Shown: positions 1-8,053 of the stretch, piece by piece
Position numbering within the stretch: the stretch's first letter is position 1
How the letters are laid out: each line of letters starts with the position of its first letter
Virus record (IMG/VR): IMGVR_UViG_3300021373_002226
Coordinates: 1-42,819 of that record
From: a virus
Reading direction: 5' to 3' (one strand)
Length of the DNA: 42,819 nt
Notes under the pieces: model-generated
Database searches by the model: none
What the model saw: the letters and a program-made list of their open reading frames with translations, nothing else
What the model was told of the DNA's origin: nothing
Translations under genes and position numbers: made by a program

Positions 1-820
1 TGTAGTGACCTTCTTCCATGTCCTTACCTTCCATATGATAACCTTCTTCATAATGTCCCTCTTCCATGTCCATTTCTTTCATCATTTCAGCGATGTCAGA
101 ATCTTCATCAAGATCGATTTCGTAAATGGTTTCACCCATTCCACCACAATCTCCTTCGGCACAATACTCTTTTTCGTTCATCATTTCTTCCAATTCATCC
201 ATAGATTCTTTAATGTAATACTCTGCTCCAGTTTCGTTATCTGTTAAATGAATACCGTCTTCATCTTTCACTACTTCTACTTCATCATCGTCAGAGAGTT
301 TTTTGAATACTTTAACAACTTCGTCATCAGGCGCACCTGTTAAGTCTATTACATCTTCTCCTCCCATGTCCATATCCATAGGTAATTCTAAATCCATCTC
401 AACGTCATCCATTTCTTCTTCACCTTCTCCAGCATCTAAGTCTAGTTCAGTATCCAAATCAAGTTCAACGTCATCAACTTCATCTTCATCAGAATCGACA
501 TCTAAATCTAAATCCATATCTTCCATGTCTATCATGTCTTCCACTTCATCTTCATCTTCATCAACATCTAAGTCAACTACTTCCTCTTTTTCATCATCAG
601 ACCCTTCAATAGCATCGTCATCCATTTGTTCAGAAACTTCTTCAGCTTCTTCTTCTTTGACTTCTTCGTCTTTCTCTTTTAAAGACGACTCAACGATACT
701 TTCAAATTCCTTGGACATATGTGCCGCAAGCATTTCTTTCGTGTTGGCTTTTAAGGCATCTTCTAAAGACTTTGCTTCTAGTAAAGCCTCTTCGATGATT
801 GATTTCTTTTTTTCAGCCAT
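1..820 (-). CDS. Prohead scaffold/core protein, gp22-like (partial, runs off left edge)
   Basis: An open frame of 273 codons starts at ATG 820 and has no stop before the window edge, so the C-terminus is missing. The N-terminus (MAEKKKSIIEEALLEAKSLE) is a charged helix; residues about 55-165 are extremely acidic with few aromatic residues; near the edge there is a short repeated element of the form MEEGHYEEGYHMEG. Several (I/L)-x-E sites are present, as expected for a core protein digested by the prohead protease. It lies directly after the protease gene, the T4 order 21-22-23, so a scaffold role is inferred from position and composition rather than from sequence recognition. The next gene to the left should be the major capsid protein. 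It has its own late-type promoter and a hairpin in the leader. Confidence 0.75.
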   Translation of the reverse strand, partial: MAEKKKSIIEEALLEAKSLEDALKANTKEMLAAHMSKEFESIVESSLKEKDEEVKEEEAEEVSEQMDDDAIEGSDDEKEEVVDLDVDEDEDEVEDMIDMEDMDLDLDVDSDEDEVDDVELDLDTELDLDAGEGEEEMDDVEMDLELPMDMDMGGEDVIDLTGAPDDEVVKVFKKLSDDDEVEVVKDEDGIHLTDNETGAEYYIKESMDELEEMMNEKEYCAEGDCGGMGETIYEIDLDEDSDIAEMMKEMDMEEGHYEEGYHMEGKDMEEGHY

Positions 821-855
821 TTTAATTTTATTTTTTTTAAAATATTATTATTATT

Positions 856-873
856 AACGCATTACTATGCGTT
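856..873 (-). promoter_or_regulatory. Hairpin at predicted 5' end of scaffold mRNA
   Basis: Perfect 7-bp inverted repeat AACGCAT/ATGCGTT with a 4-nt loop. It starts about 7 nt downstream of the late-type promoter element, so it would form the extreme 5' end of the scaffold transcript. There is no following T-run in the promoter-proximal position, so an mRNA-stabilising 5' stem-loop is more likely than a terminator. Confidence 0.5.
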
Positions 874-879
874 TAATTA

Positions 880-886
880 ATAAATA
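880..886 (-). promoter_or_regulatory. Late-type promoter TATTTAT for scaffold gene
   Basis: Element GCATATTTATTAATTAAA on the minus strand, in the untranslated gap between protease stop and scaffold start. It lies 59 nt before the ATG, the longest leader of this class, and that leader holds the hairpin. Confidence 0.5.
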
Positions 887-916
887 TGCAATAAATCTAA
901 AAAGTGTGTTTTTTTA

Positions 917-1606
917 TTAATCTAATAGAAAATTGTTTAAACCATCTTTCAAAATACTATCTTCTTTTTTAGTATTTGATTCTGACATTTGTTGTTCTCT
1001 AGAAGGTTCATCACTATATATCCAAGATCCTGGTGTTGATGGTGAAGTAACAATATCCCAACAAATTAATTCGAAGTCATCTTGTACTATATTTTTACCA
1101 CCTTCTTTTTCTAAAGATCCTACACCTCTAGACGATACACCAATCTTTAAACCTTTTCTTAAATAATTCGCTACTCTATCACCTTCACAAGATATGATTC
1201 CTTGATTTACAAATCCTGGTGACATAATAATTTCTAATTTACCCATAAGTACATTACCTTCCCACCATAAGTCTACCACATTATGTGAAATTCTACTTAC
1301 TGCAACAATAGACGATTCAGGATGATCCGCTTCACCTAACGCTCTCTTCTCTTTAATAAGTTTAAGGTAATTTTCCGCTTCTCTTCTAAGTAATGCTTCA
1401 GGATATACTCTTTCGTTTCTATTTTCCACCCCATATTTCTGCATAACCGCATAAACTATTAAAGGTTCCTCTATAATAGGTTCACCTTTTGATAGTTTTG
1501 TCATCTCACTAATAAAGTGTCGGTTATCTTTTGGAGAAATATATCCTGCATCATATTCGATAAGGATACCTTTCTTTTTAATTTCGTTCTTCTTTAATAT
1601 TTCCAT
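917..1606 (-). CDS. 21: Prohead core protease, T4 gp21-like
   Basis: 229 residues, close to the 212 of T4 gp21. The serine protease motifs of this family are visible: ADHPE with the catalytic His at about residue 95 and GVSSRGVG with the catalytic Ser at about 158-159. T4 gp21 digests scaffold and internal proteins inside the prohead after (I/L)-x-E. Gene order terminase, portal, core proteins, protease, scaffold matches T4. The protein's own C-terminus is hydrophilic (SREQQMSESNTKKED) and may be removed by self-processing. This enzyme is the predicted processor of the N-terminal tags found on many other proteins of the window. Confidence 0.92.
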   Translation of the reverse strand: MEILKKNEIKKKGILIEYDAGYISPKDNRHFISEMTKLSKGEPIIEEPLIVYAVMQKYGVENRNERVYPEALLRREAENYLKLIKEKRALGEADHPESSIVAVSRISHNVVDLWWEGNVLMGKLEIIMSPGFVNQGIISCEGDRVANYLRKGLKIGVSSRGVGSLEKEGGKNIVQDDFELICWDIVTSPSTPGSWIYSDEPSREQQMSESNTKKEDSILKDGLNNFLLD

Positions 1607-1626
1607 AATAATGATATACTTTAATT

Positions 1627-1633
1627 ATAAATA
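1627..1633 (-). promoter_or_regulatory. Late-type promoter TATTTAT for protease gene
   Basis: Minus-strand TATATTTATAATTAA, 20 nt before the protease ATG, located in the short gap after gene 1653-2090. Confidence 0.5.
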
Positions 1634-1652
1634 TATCACTATGTTAAAAAAA

Positions 1653-2090
1653 TTACTTTTTAGTTCTATAGAAAGTAAAAATAGAATTGTTTTCCAAACA
1701 GTCGGTTACAACATCTTTAATAATCTGTTTAGTGTTATCTACAATTCTTGGTTTGTTTAAAGGAAGATACTTCTTTTGGTATAGTGTTATCTCACAACTC
1801 ATAAAACTTCTTTTCTCAATAGATAAACCTGAAGTTCTCATATCTAGATCTACCATATACTTATGGTTGTGAAATAAATCTTTGTTTAAAGAGTTGTTTA
1901 GTTTTTGTTTTATTTTTTTTCTTACGTTACGTAAATAGTAATCGTAATTTAAGTTTTCATCTAATTCACTTAGTTGTCCCCACGCACATAAGTTGATGTA
2001 TAGACTTTTAGATTCTTTGTTATTAACTGTCCCAATTTTAGTTTTGTAGTTGTCTAATAAATCTAATTTGATTTCTTTTCCTAATTTCAT
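1653..2090 (-). CDS. Hypothetical protein in head cluster
   Basis: 145 residues, basic, with no tag and no motif I recognise. It contains a tract RNVRKKIKQKLNNSLNKDLF and a C-terminal stretch rich in Ile, Asn and Phe. It sits between the core-type genes and the protease but appears to be its own transcription unit: a terminator-like hairpin (2179-2213) and a perfect sigma70-type promoter (2139-2167) separate it from the upstream gene. This suggests expression at a different time from the head genes. Function unknown. Confidence 0.7.
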   Translation of the reverse strand: MKLGKEIKLDLLDNYKTKIGTVNNKESKSLYINLCAWGQLSELDENLNYDYYLRNVRKKIKQKLNNSLNKDLFHNHKYMVDLDMRTSGLSIEKRSFMSCEITLYQKKYLPLNKPRIVDNTKQIIKDVVTDCLENNSIFTFYRTKK

Positions 2091-2138
2091 TAATCATTTC
2101 TTTCATTTTTTTGTTATTTTTAAAGTTTGTATATTACA

Positions 2139-2167
2139 ATTATAATGATTGTGACGCGAAATGTCAA
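2139..2167 (-). promoter_or_regulatory. sigma70-type promoter TTGACA-N17-TATAAT
   Basis: On the minus strand TTGACA (2167-2162) and TATAAT (2144-2139) are separated by exactly 17 nt, matching the general bacterial consensus at all 12 positions. It precedes gene 1653-2090. This differs from both other promoter classes seen here. The -35 box overlaps an inverted repeat ATGTC/GACAT that could be an operator. Confidence 0.4.
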
Positions 2168-2178
2168 ATTTTAGACAT

Positions 2179-2213
2179 GAAAAAACCCACTATAGTAGCG
2201 AACTTTAGTGGGT
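2179..2213 (-). terminator. Rho-independent terminator after gene 2267-2539
   Basis: Minus-strand stem ACCCACTA/TAGTGGGT (8 bp, 13-nt loop) followed immediately by a run of six T. It closes the transcript of the upstream head genes. Confidence 0.8.
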
Positions 2214-2266
2214 AATATATTGTCCGTAGACAATAACGGTCCTAATCCGTTTTTTTAAGAGTATAT

Positions 2267-2539
2267 TTATTTACAAAATGAGTCAACAAAATTTGACCAC
2301 CCTGCAGGTAACTTATCTGAGAACAATTCTTTTAATTGACTCTTATCAATTTTACCATCTTTCATTGCATTATTTATGTCAGTAAAATTTCTAAATTTAA
2401 TTTCATTACCTTTAGCGTCAGTGTAAGATACTGTCATATCAAAATCATCACCAGTACTTTCATTTAATGTTCTCTTAACAATTTTTCGTAAGTCTGATTC
2501 TGTAAGATTTACGATTTTTCCATTTTTTTTAATTTTCAT
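2267..2539 (-). CDS. Small tagged protein (N-terminal capsid-targeting-like tag)
   Basis: 90 residues. The first 27 residues are a basic tag, MKIKKNGKIVN then LTESDLRKIVKRTLNE, ending in L-N-E, the gp21-type cleavage signature. The tag is almost identical to that of the protein at 34291-34638 (26 of 28 residues), although the mature parts are unrelated and 11 of the 28 codons differ synonymously. The mature part (about 63 residues, e.g. DGKIDKSQLKELFSDKLPAG) is not recognised. It lies between core-type and protease genes and ends at a clear terminator. I infer packaging into the prohead and tag removal. Confidence 0.8.
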   Translation of the reverse strand: MKIKKNGKIVNLTESDLRKIVKRTLNESTGDDFDMTVSYTDAKGNEIKFRNFTDINNAMKDGKIDKSQLKELFSDKLPAGWSNFVDSFCK

Positions 2540-2571
2540 TTTTCTTTTTTTTCCTATTATTATTATTATTA

Positions 2572-3339
2572 TTATATAGATTCATTTAAATCATAAATCT
2601 TACCTATATCCGTTTTAAAATTTTCTAAACTAAAATTAGTATTCAATAACTTATCTTTAACTTTTAAAAGTTTACCTTTCAAATCCAAATCAGAAGACTC
2701 ATTTAATTTATTATCGATAGCATCAATACACTCTCTTTTTAGTTTATTAAATATTTCTTCTTTATCTTCATTACTACCATTAAGAACTGTCTTAATAATT
2801 TCTTTTTCTGATTCTGAAATATTAGAATATCTAGAGTTAAATTTATTAACCGCCAATTTTGTTAATACGCTAGGTGGTAAATCAACACTTTCTGTAACAA
2901 CCTCTTCAGTAGTAACTTCTTTTTCTAACATAGGATTAACAATAAAATTAATTGTTTCATTAATCTTCTTAATATTAGAAGGTGTTTTTTTTGTATTAAC
3001 TAAATATGTTATCTTATTATAAAATTCTTGATTTTCTTTTACAATTTCATTACCTTTAAGAATTTTAAGAAAAAATTCATTTCCTTTATTAATGTGTTCT
3101 TCGTTTAAACCTTTTAACAAATAAATATTTTCTTTAACAAAATCTATAGCCTCAGTTTTATCATCAAATTTAGTGTTTTGTAAATTACTATAAATTAGAT
3201 ACTGATTCTTTAGTGTTTCGTTTTCTTTGATTGTTTTTAAAAACTTAGAAAATAGTTTTTTACCCTTAATGTCTTTTTTAATTGTAGACTCAATAACTAA
3301 ATTTTTAAAGGTATCTTTTATATTACCAAAATTACTCAT
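2572..3339 (-). CDS. Putative prohead core protein
   Basis: 255 residues, almost entirely helical and highly charged (Lys/Glu/Asn-rich). It sits where T4 has the small core genes 67 and 68, between portal and protease, but I see no sequence I can assign to them. It holds several potential gp21 sites, e.g. VVTESVD, KLNESSD and the C-terminal YDLNESI, which would fit a core component degraded during maturation. A late-type promoter precedes it. The stop lies in an (ATT)n run. Confidence 0.6.
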   Translation of the reverse strand: MSNFGNIKDTFKNLVIESTIKKDIKGKKLFSKFLKTIKENETLKNQYLIYSNLQNTKFDDKTEAIDFVKENIYLLKGLNEEHINKGNEFFLKILKGNEIVKENQEFYNKITYLVNTKKTPSNIKKINETINFIVNPMLEKEVTTEEVVTESVDLPPSVLTKLAVNKFNSRYSNISESEKEIIKTVLNGSNEDKEEIFNKLKRECIDAIDNKLNESSDLDLKGKLLKVKDKLLNTNFSLENFKTDIGKIYDLNESI

Positions 3340-3353
3340 GTTCTTTTTTATTA

Positions 3354-3360
3354 ATAAATA
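3354..3360 (-). promoter_or_regulatory. Late-type promoter TATTTAT for core-type gene
   Basis: Minus-strand AATATTTATTAATAAA, 14 nt before the ATG at 3339. Confidence 0.5.
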
Positions 3361-3381
3361 TTCTGAATTTATAAAAAAGAT

Positions 3382-4548
3382 CTATTTTGTTAAATTATCA
3401 ATTTCTTTTGTGATATCACTAATCTTAGAATTTAGTATTTCCGTATCTTTTTCTACGTCATCTAAGTTAAATACCTTTTCATCTTTATCTAAACTTTCCA
3501 TTAGTCTATTTAAATACATACCTTGATATTTTTTAACCTTTTCTTCGTATTTTCTCTTTTCTTGTTCTAATAAAAGATTTTCTTTTTTATCTTTAGTAGA
3601 TTCTACTGCCGTTTCTGTTTCTGCTGCAGATGCTTCACCACCAGCTAAACTATCTGCTGCAGATTCTAAACCACCTGACTCACCACCGAACCCTGCCATT
3701 TCACCGCCAGTATCTCCACCACCTTCTTCACCACCTTCTGCTGGTGCTGCACCTGTCAATGCGGAGAAATCACCGTAAAGTTTATCAACTCTATCAAAGA
3801 TACCTGTTTTCTTAATTACGTTTGCAGTTTGTTCCATTTCTGCTGCTGCCGCTTTTTCTAATCTTTGTTGTTCTAAATCATTTCTAATATCTTCTTCTGA
3901 CATACCTAAGATTTCTTTTCTAGCTCTCGTCATAGACATTGAACCAAAACCGTTACCAGCATCAGATACCGCATCTTTATATAGTGTAACTTTTAATTGA
4001 GTTTGTTCTATCTTTAACATTTCAGCTTGTGTTGAAGGGTTGTTAAGAGTTAAAGTAAAGTTTTCTAATTCATCTTCTAATCCTAAAATATATAAGTGAA
4101 TTATCGCAATCTTATTTAACTCTTGTAACATTGCTTGTTGAATTCTATTAACAGTTCTAGCAAATCTAATATCTTGTAATGCCAAATTTTTACCTTCACC
4201 ATTCACCTCTTCAAAACCTAAAAATGGTTTTGGTACTCTAAGTGCAGTAAATAACTTTTTTTGTAGATACTGTATATCCGCAATCTCCGATAGGTTAGTT
4301 GCACCTGGTAATGTTTCTATGGGTGATGGTGCACTCGCATCCCTAACTGGAATAAAATAGTCCTGATCTTGTGCCATTTGATTATACCTAGTATCTATCT
4401 GTCCTGTGTTTTGATCGATTACAGGACTCCTTTTAAAATTATCAGCAATTTTATTTACATAAGATGGTACATCTTGTTCGTCAATATTACCTACAAATAT
4501 TTTAAATATTCTTCTCTCTGGTGCTCTTGTTACCCTATATATTAGCAT
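3382..4548 (-). CDS. 20: Portal protein, C-terminal part (frame-split gp20-like)
   Basis: 388 residues starting MLIYRVTRAPERRIF, the well-conserved T4 gp20 core motif (YR-SRAPERR). The middle (YLQKKLFTALRVPKPFLGFE) also fits T4-type portals. Residues about 265-300 are a Gly/Ala/Glu-rich linker, followed by a coiled-coil-like tail, making the protein longer than T4 gp20. The start overlaps the stop of the N-terminal part (ATGCTAA), so reinitiation is possible, but conserved portals are continuous here, and adding one base would join the frames exactly. Either a sequencing/assembly indel or a real split gene. Confidence 0.85.
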   Translation of the reverse strand: MLIYRVTRAPERRIFKIFVGNIDEQDVPSYVNKIADNFKRSPVIDQNTGQIDTRYNQMAQDQDYFIPVRDASAPSPIETLPGATNLSEIADIQYLQKKLFTALRVPKPFLGFEEVNGEGKNLALQDIRFARTVNRIQQAMLQELNKIAIIHLYILGLEDELENFTLTLNNPSTQAEMLKIEQTQLKVTLYKDAVSDAGNGFGSMSMTRARKEILGMSEEDIRNDLEQQRLEKAAAAEMEQTANVIKKTGIFDRVDKLYGDFSALTGAAPAEGGEEGGGDTGGEMAGFGGESGGLESAADSLAGGEASAAETETAVESTKDKKENLLLEQEKRKYEEKVKKYQGMYLNRLMESLDKDEKVFNLDDVEKDTEILNSKISDITKEIDNLTK

Positions 4549-5303
4549 TGCGTCTCAGAAAGTAATAATTGTTTCCATATCCTTCTAGCTTTTTCTAACA
4601 TAGATGTACCATATGGAAGTCTTCTATCATCACCTAATAATCTAAAATGTGCAACTTGCCAAGCATTAAATTCAATATCCCTTTGTCCCCATATAAACTT
4701 AACTGGATTAAATTTATCTGTATCAGCATTCATAGAGTTTTCACCAAAACCAGAGTTTTCTTTTCTACTAATTTCTATGTTTGGTAATTGTTTTACACTT
4801 GTCACACCATCGTCACTATCAATACTTAGATATAAAAAGTCATCACCATATTTACAAACATTTCTAGTCCACATTGGTAATGATGTGTGAATATCTAATC
4901 TATTAAAAAATAAATCATCTAATATTCTTCTAACCCTTCTACTTTCAGAAAAAATATTAATCACTTTATTATCTGGATTTAGTGTAGTAGACTCTTCCAT
5001 CATAATATCTAAAGCTGCCGCAATTTCTGGAAAAAATTCCATACCTTCAAAATCTGCATATGAAGCTAATCTAGTAGTTTCATAATATATGGAGTGTTGA
5101 TATATTTCATTATCTACTTTCTGCCATTGATTTGCGAGGTATGCATCTTGTTGTCTTTTTAACTTTTCATAGTCGTACTCTTCTTTAGACTTAGTTTTTA
5201 AAAGTTCTTTATCGTTTATAGAATACCTAGATTTACTTTGTTGACGATTAACGTCAGGTCCAAATAAATCATTTAATTGTTGAAATACTGTTTTTCTTGC
5301 CAT
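4542..5303 (-). CDS. 20: Portal protein, N-terminal part (frame-split gp20-like)
   Basis: 253 residues. It has the T4-type portal N-domain features: YADFEGMEFFPEIAAALDI, LPMWTRNVCKYGDDFLYL and YGTSMLEKARRIWKQLLL. It ends prematurely in SETQC; a conserved portal would continue SEDAMLIYRV, which is restored if one G is inserted after GAG at about 4556. Together the two parts would make about 640 residues. The portal is the dodecameric ring at the packaging vertex through which the terminase (next gene upstream) pumps DNA. Confidence 0.88.
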   Translation of the reverse strand: MARKTVFQQLNDLFGPDVNRQQSKSRYSINDKELLKTKSKEEYDYEKLKRQQDAYLANQWQKVDNEIYQHSIYYETTRLASYADFEGMEFFPEIAAALDIMMEESTTLNPDNKVINIFSESRRVRRILDDLFFNRLDIHTSLPMWTRNVCKYGDDFLYLSIDSDDGVTSVKQLPNIEISRKENSGFGENSMNADTDKFNPVKFIWGQRDIEFNAWQVAHFRLLGDDRRLPYGTSMLEKARRIWKQLLLSETQC

Positions 5304-5333
5304 TTTCTTTTAATATACTTTGTTACTATTATA

Positions 5334-5340
5334 ATAAATA
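5334..5340 (-). promoter_or_regulatory. Late-type promoter TATTTAT for portal gene
   Basis: Minus-strand TATATATTTATTATAA, 30 nt before the portal ATG at 5303. Confidence 0.45.
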
Positions 5341-5357
5341 TATAGAAAAACTAAATA

Positions 5358-7163
5358 CTATTTAATTCCAAACAACCAATTATAATCACCATTATCATTA
5401 TTACTATTATTTGATTGTTTTGGATTATATGTTGGGGTATTAGTGTAGAAAGGATTTATGTGTTTTTCTTCACTAAACATAGTGTCTCTTTGTTTATTTG
5501 TTGTATTTACCCAACTATCTAACATAGCTTTAGTTTGTTTCTCAACATGTTCTAATTTCTTAAAGGAAGTTTGTATTATAAATATTGCCATCGCATATGC
5601 CATAATTATATCATCATGATAACCTTCCATATGATCAGCCCTACCACCTTTATAAACAAAAGTTCTAAGTTCAGATATCATCCTTTGTGAACGTATAATG
5701 GTTTTATTTTCTCTAATATGTTCTTCTAATTCAGATACCATCTGTAAACGAGTGTTCCCAACATTAAATCCTGGTACTTTATCACCTTGTTTATATGCAG
5801 TTTTTGCGTATTTCTCAGATAATTTTCTACTTTTAGGGTCATCATAATGTAGATGTTTATAGTCCATTTCCAAAAGTTTTAAGACTGTTGCAACACCCAT
5901 ACCACCTGTAATATCTACTATAGTATATGCATTATACATATTACCATACTTATATACCATCTCTGCTAACATATCAGGAGGTAATTTATATTTAAACTCC
6001 GCAACTTGTTCTAAATTCTCAAAATCTAATATCACAATAGTGGAACTATCTTTACCATCCCCTCTACTGACATCAACCCCCATTATGTATTTATGTCCCA
6101 CTTCAGGTTTTTTCCAAATCCACATACTCTTTTCAATCTCAGAAGCAAATTCAGGATCTTTTACGAAATTTTCTTCGTGATATGTTACATACTCATCATC
6201 GACAACATTACCCCCTGAACCAATAAATGATACATCAAGCTCTTGTGCGATTTTTTTAGGGTCACCCATATCTGCAGCCATCTCTTCATACCAAGGGGAT
6301 AAAGGTTTCCAACCATCCTTTATCATTACTTCATAATATTCGATTGTAGATTCATCAGTTTCATATATATTATCCATATATTCCCATCTTAACTTAGTCC
6401 TATCTACCGTATCACATATTATTTCTTCTTTTTCCTCATCTTCACCCCTAACCCAATAAAGTCCTCTATTATACCTAACATCGTGATACCATTTCATTTC
6501 TACTAAGTTGAAGTTATTATCACCTGTTTTAGACTTATCATAGGTTTTATAGTATAGAGGATCCATACCATTTGGTGTAGATATTAATGCAATCTTACCA
6601 CCAGTACCTAACGATGCCAATGCTGCACCAAATACCTCAGAACCGTTGTCAATAAAGGCTGCTTCATCCATAACTAAAAATGTTGGCGTAAAACCCCTTA
6701 ATGCGTCTTTAGATGTTGCAAGTGCTCTAATCTCACAACCATTAGATTTTAATTTAAGGTGTCCCTTTGAGTTTATCTCTAAATAATCACTACCTTCATT
6801 TAAACCCCAAACCCAATAAGGTATCTGATCTAAAAAGTCTTTAACTTTTTTTAAGAATTCTTGTGCTAGTGTCTGTTTGTTCGCCAGTATCAACACTTTA
6901 CTAGGGTTATCGGGGTCACCAAATGCAGATTTGACTGCAATATAAGCGGCAGTAGTAGTAGACACACCTGCCTGTCGAGGTTTGGTAACTAAATTACGAT
7001 TGAACTCTTCATAGGATTTAATTACTTCTTTTTGTTTATAAAACAATTTAAAAGGTACCATACCTTCTTGTGTTAAATCAAATGTCTTTAAAAACGTTTC
7101 AATACCATAAATAGGATCTCCCAAACAACGAGCAAATATTTTCAATTGTTCCGCTCTATCCAT
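5358..7163 (-). CDS. 17: Terminase large subunit, T4 gp17-like
   Basis: 601 residues, the usual length. ATPase domain: Walker A variant TKPRQAGVST (about 60-69), Walker B FLVMDEAAF (D166, E167) and coupling motif LISTPNG (194-199). Nuclease domain, RNase H fold: MGVDVSRGDG with Asp about 364, IVDITGG with Asp about 417, and YHDDIIMAYAM with Asp about 517-518. This is the DNA-packaging motor that cuts concatemers and translocates DNA through the portal encoded next. No N-terminal tag is present, which serves as a negative control for the tag hypothesis. Confidence 0.96.
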   Translation of the reverse strand: MDRAEQLKIFARCLGDPIYGIETFLKTFDLTQEGMVPFKLFYKQKEVIKSYEEFNRNLVTKPRQAGVSTTTAAYIAVKSAFGDPDNPSKVLILANKQTLAQEFLKKVKDFLDQIPYWVWGLNEGSDYLEINSKGHLKLKSNGCEIRALATSKDALRGFTPTFLVMDEAAFIDNGSEVFGAALASLGTGGKIALISTPNGMDPLYYKTYDKSKTGDNNFNLVEMKWYHDVRYNRGLYWVRGEDEEKEEIICDTVDRTKLRWEYMDNIYETDESTIEYYEVMIKDGWKPLSPWYEEMAADMGDPKKIAQELDVSFIGSGGNVVDDEYVTYHEENFVKDPEFASEIEKSMWIWKKPEVGHKYIMGVDVSRGDGKDSSTIVILDFENLEQVAEFKYKLPPDMLAEMVYKYGNMYNAYTIVDITGGMGVATVLKLLEMDYKHLHYDDPKSRKLSEKYAKTAYKQGDKVPGFNVGNTRLQMVSELEEHIRENKTIIRSQRMISELRTFVYKGGRADHMEGYHDDIIMAYAMAIFIIQTSFKKLEHVEKQTKAMLDSWVNTTNKQRDTMFSEEKHINPFYTNTPTYNPKQSNNSNNDNGDYNWLFGIK

Positions 7164-7176
7164 AACTCTTTTTTAT

Positions 7177-7183
7177 ATAAATA
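7177..7183 (-). promoter_or_regulatory. Late-type promoter TATTTAT for terminase gene
   Basis: Minus-strand CATATTTATATAAAA, 13 nt before the ATG at 7163 and just after the stop of gene 7195-8052. Confidence 0.5.
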
Positions 7184-7194
7184 TGATTAAATGG

Positions 7195-8052
7195 TTAAAA
7201 TGCAACTAAATTACCTTCTTCGAAAGCATTATAGTTAGGACCTAATTTATATGTAACATTACTACCACCACCTATCTTTTGTATAATACCAGCAACGTTT
7301 GCGGCACTCCAAAACTGAGAAAATTGTCCTGGCGAATCCTGACTACCAATGTAATTTAAAAACCCTCTCTTTGTTTTTTTAGGGGTGTCATTCATATAGT
7401 TTACTAAATCTCTAATCATAGTATCATCCTTCCTTTTAAAAGTATAACCACCTCTCATTTTTTCAAATAAAACAATCCCATTTTTTTCTGCAAAATCTTT
7501 AACTGTGCGAGAAAGATTTTCTACATCATTTGTATAATTCATACTTTTTTTAATATTAGATGCAATTCTAATTGCTTCTCTAGGTTCATAATTATCAAAT
7601 AAGTAAGATACTACGTCATCAACCATACCACCCATAATTTCTTTTAAAATTTTAGATTCAACACCCCTAATCTCAAACCTATCTACTATTAACTTTTGTA
7701 ACTTACTTAAAGAATTATATTTTTCTAATGGATTTTTATCACTACCAACTATCTCTTCTGTTTCTTCTTCTATAAAGATGTCTAATATTGGGATTAAACG
7801 GGTATCAATCCTTTGTATGTGATACCCTCTTAATCTAGGTAAAATAGTATTTTCAAACCAATCACGTATTTTCTTACTATGTTTAAACATACGTTCATCA
7901 AAACCAAATTCTTTAAAATATACATCTAACGCACTCATAGGGTTTAAAAGTTCAACCCTTTCGAAAAACTTATTAAGAAAACGTTCTTCTTTAGGGTGTA
8001 AATTATCCTCTACTATTCTACTTAATTGACTCTCTGTTAGTTTAATCTTCAT
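7195..8052 (-). CDS. Tagged protein with possible winged-helix C-terminus
   Basis: 285 residues. The N-terminus MKIKLTESQLSRIVEDN is a tag with possible cleavage after I-V-E. The body is helical. The C-terminal 60 residues (GFLNYIGSQDSPGQFSQFW, then SAANVAGIIQKIGG and VTYKLGPNYNAF) read like a compact helix-turn-helix/winged-helix domain with a beta hairpin, so DNA binding is possible but inferred. One nucleotide separates the start from the stop of the upstream gene, indicating an operon. The closest named role I can give is virion-packaged protein. Confidence 0.75.
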   Translation of the reverse strand: MKIKLTESQLSRIVEDNLHPKEERFLNKFFERVELLNPMSALDVYFKEFGFDERMFKHSKKIRDWFENTILPRLRGYHIQRIDTRLIPILDIFIEEETEEIVGSDKNPLEKYNSLSKLQKLIVDRFEIRGVESKILKEIMGGMVDDVVSYLFDNYEPREAIRIASNIKKSMNYTNDVENLSRTVKDFAEKNGIVLFEKMRGGYTFKRKDDTMIRDLVNYMNDTPKKTKRGFLNYIGSQDSPGQFSQFWSAANVAGIIQKIGGGSNVTYKLGPNYNAFEEGNLVAF

Positions 8053-8053
8053 A

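Noticed and set aside
303-857. Ser-rich plus-strand ORF
   Set aside because: Antisense shadow of the acidic scaffold gene: Asp/Glu codons read as Ser on the opposite strand. The same applies to 13417-13713, 13723-14061 and 9636-10055.
2556-2576. (ATT)n run
   Set aside because: Short simple repeat containing a stop codon; no evidence of function.
4542-4575. Programmed -1 frameshift in the portal gene
   Set aside because: No slippery heptamer and no convincing downstream structure; a missing base is simpler. Kept only as an alternative.
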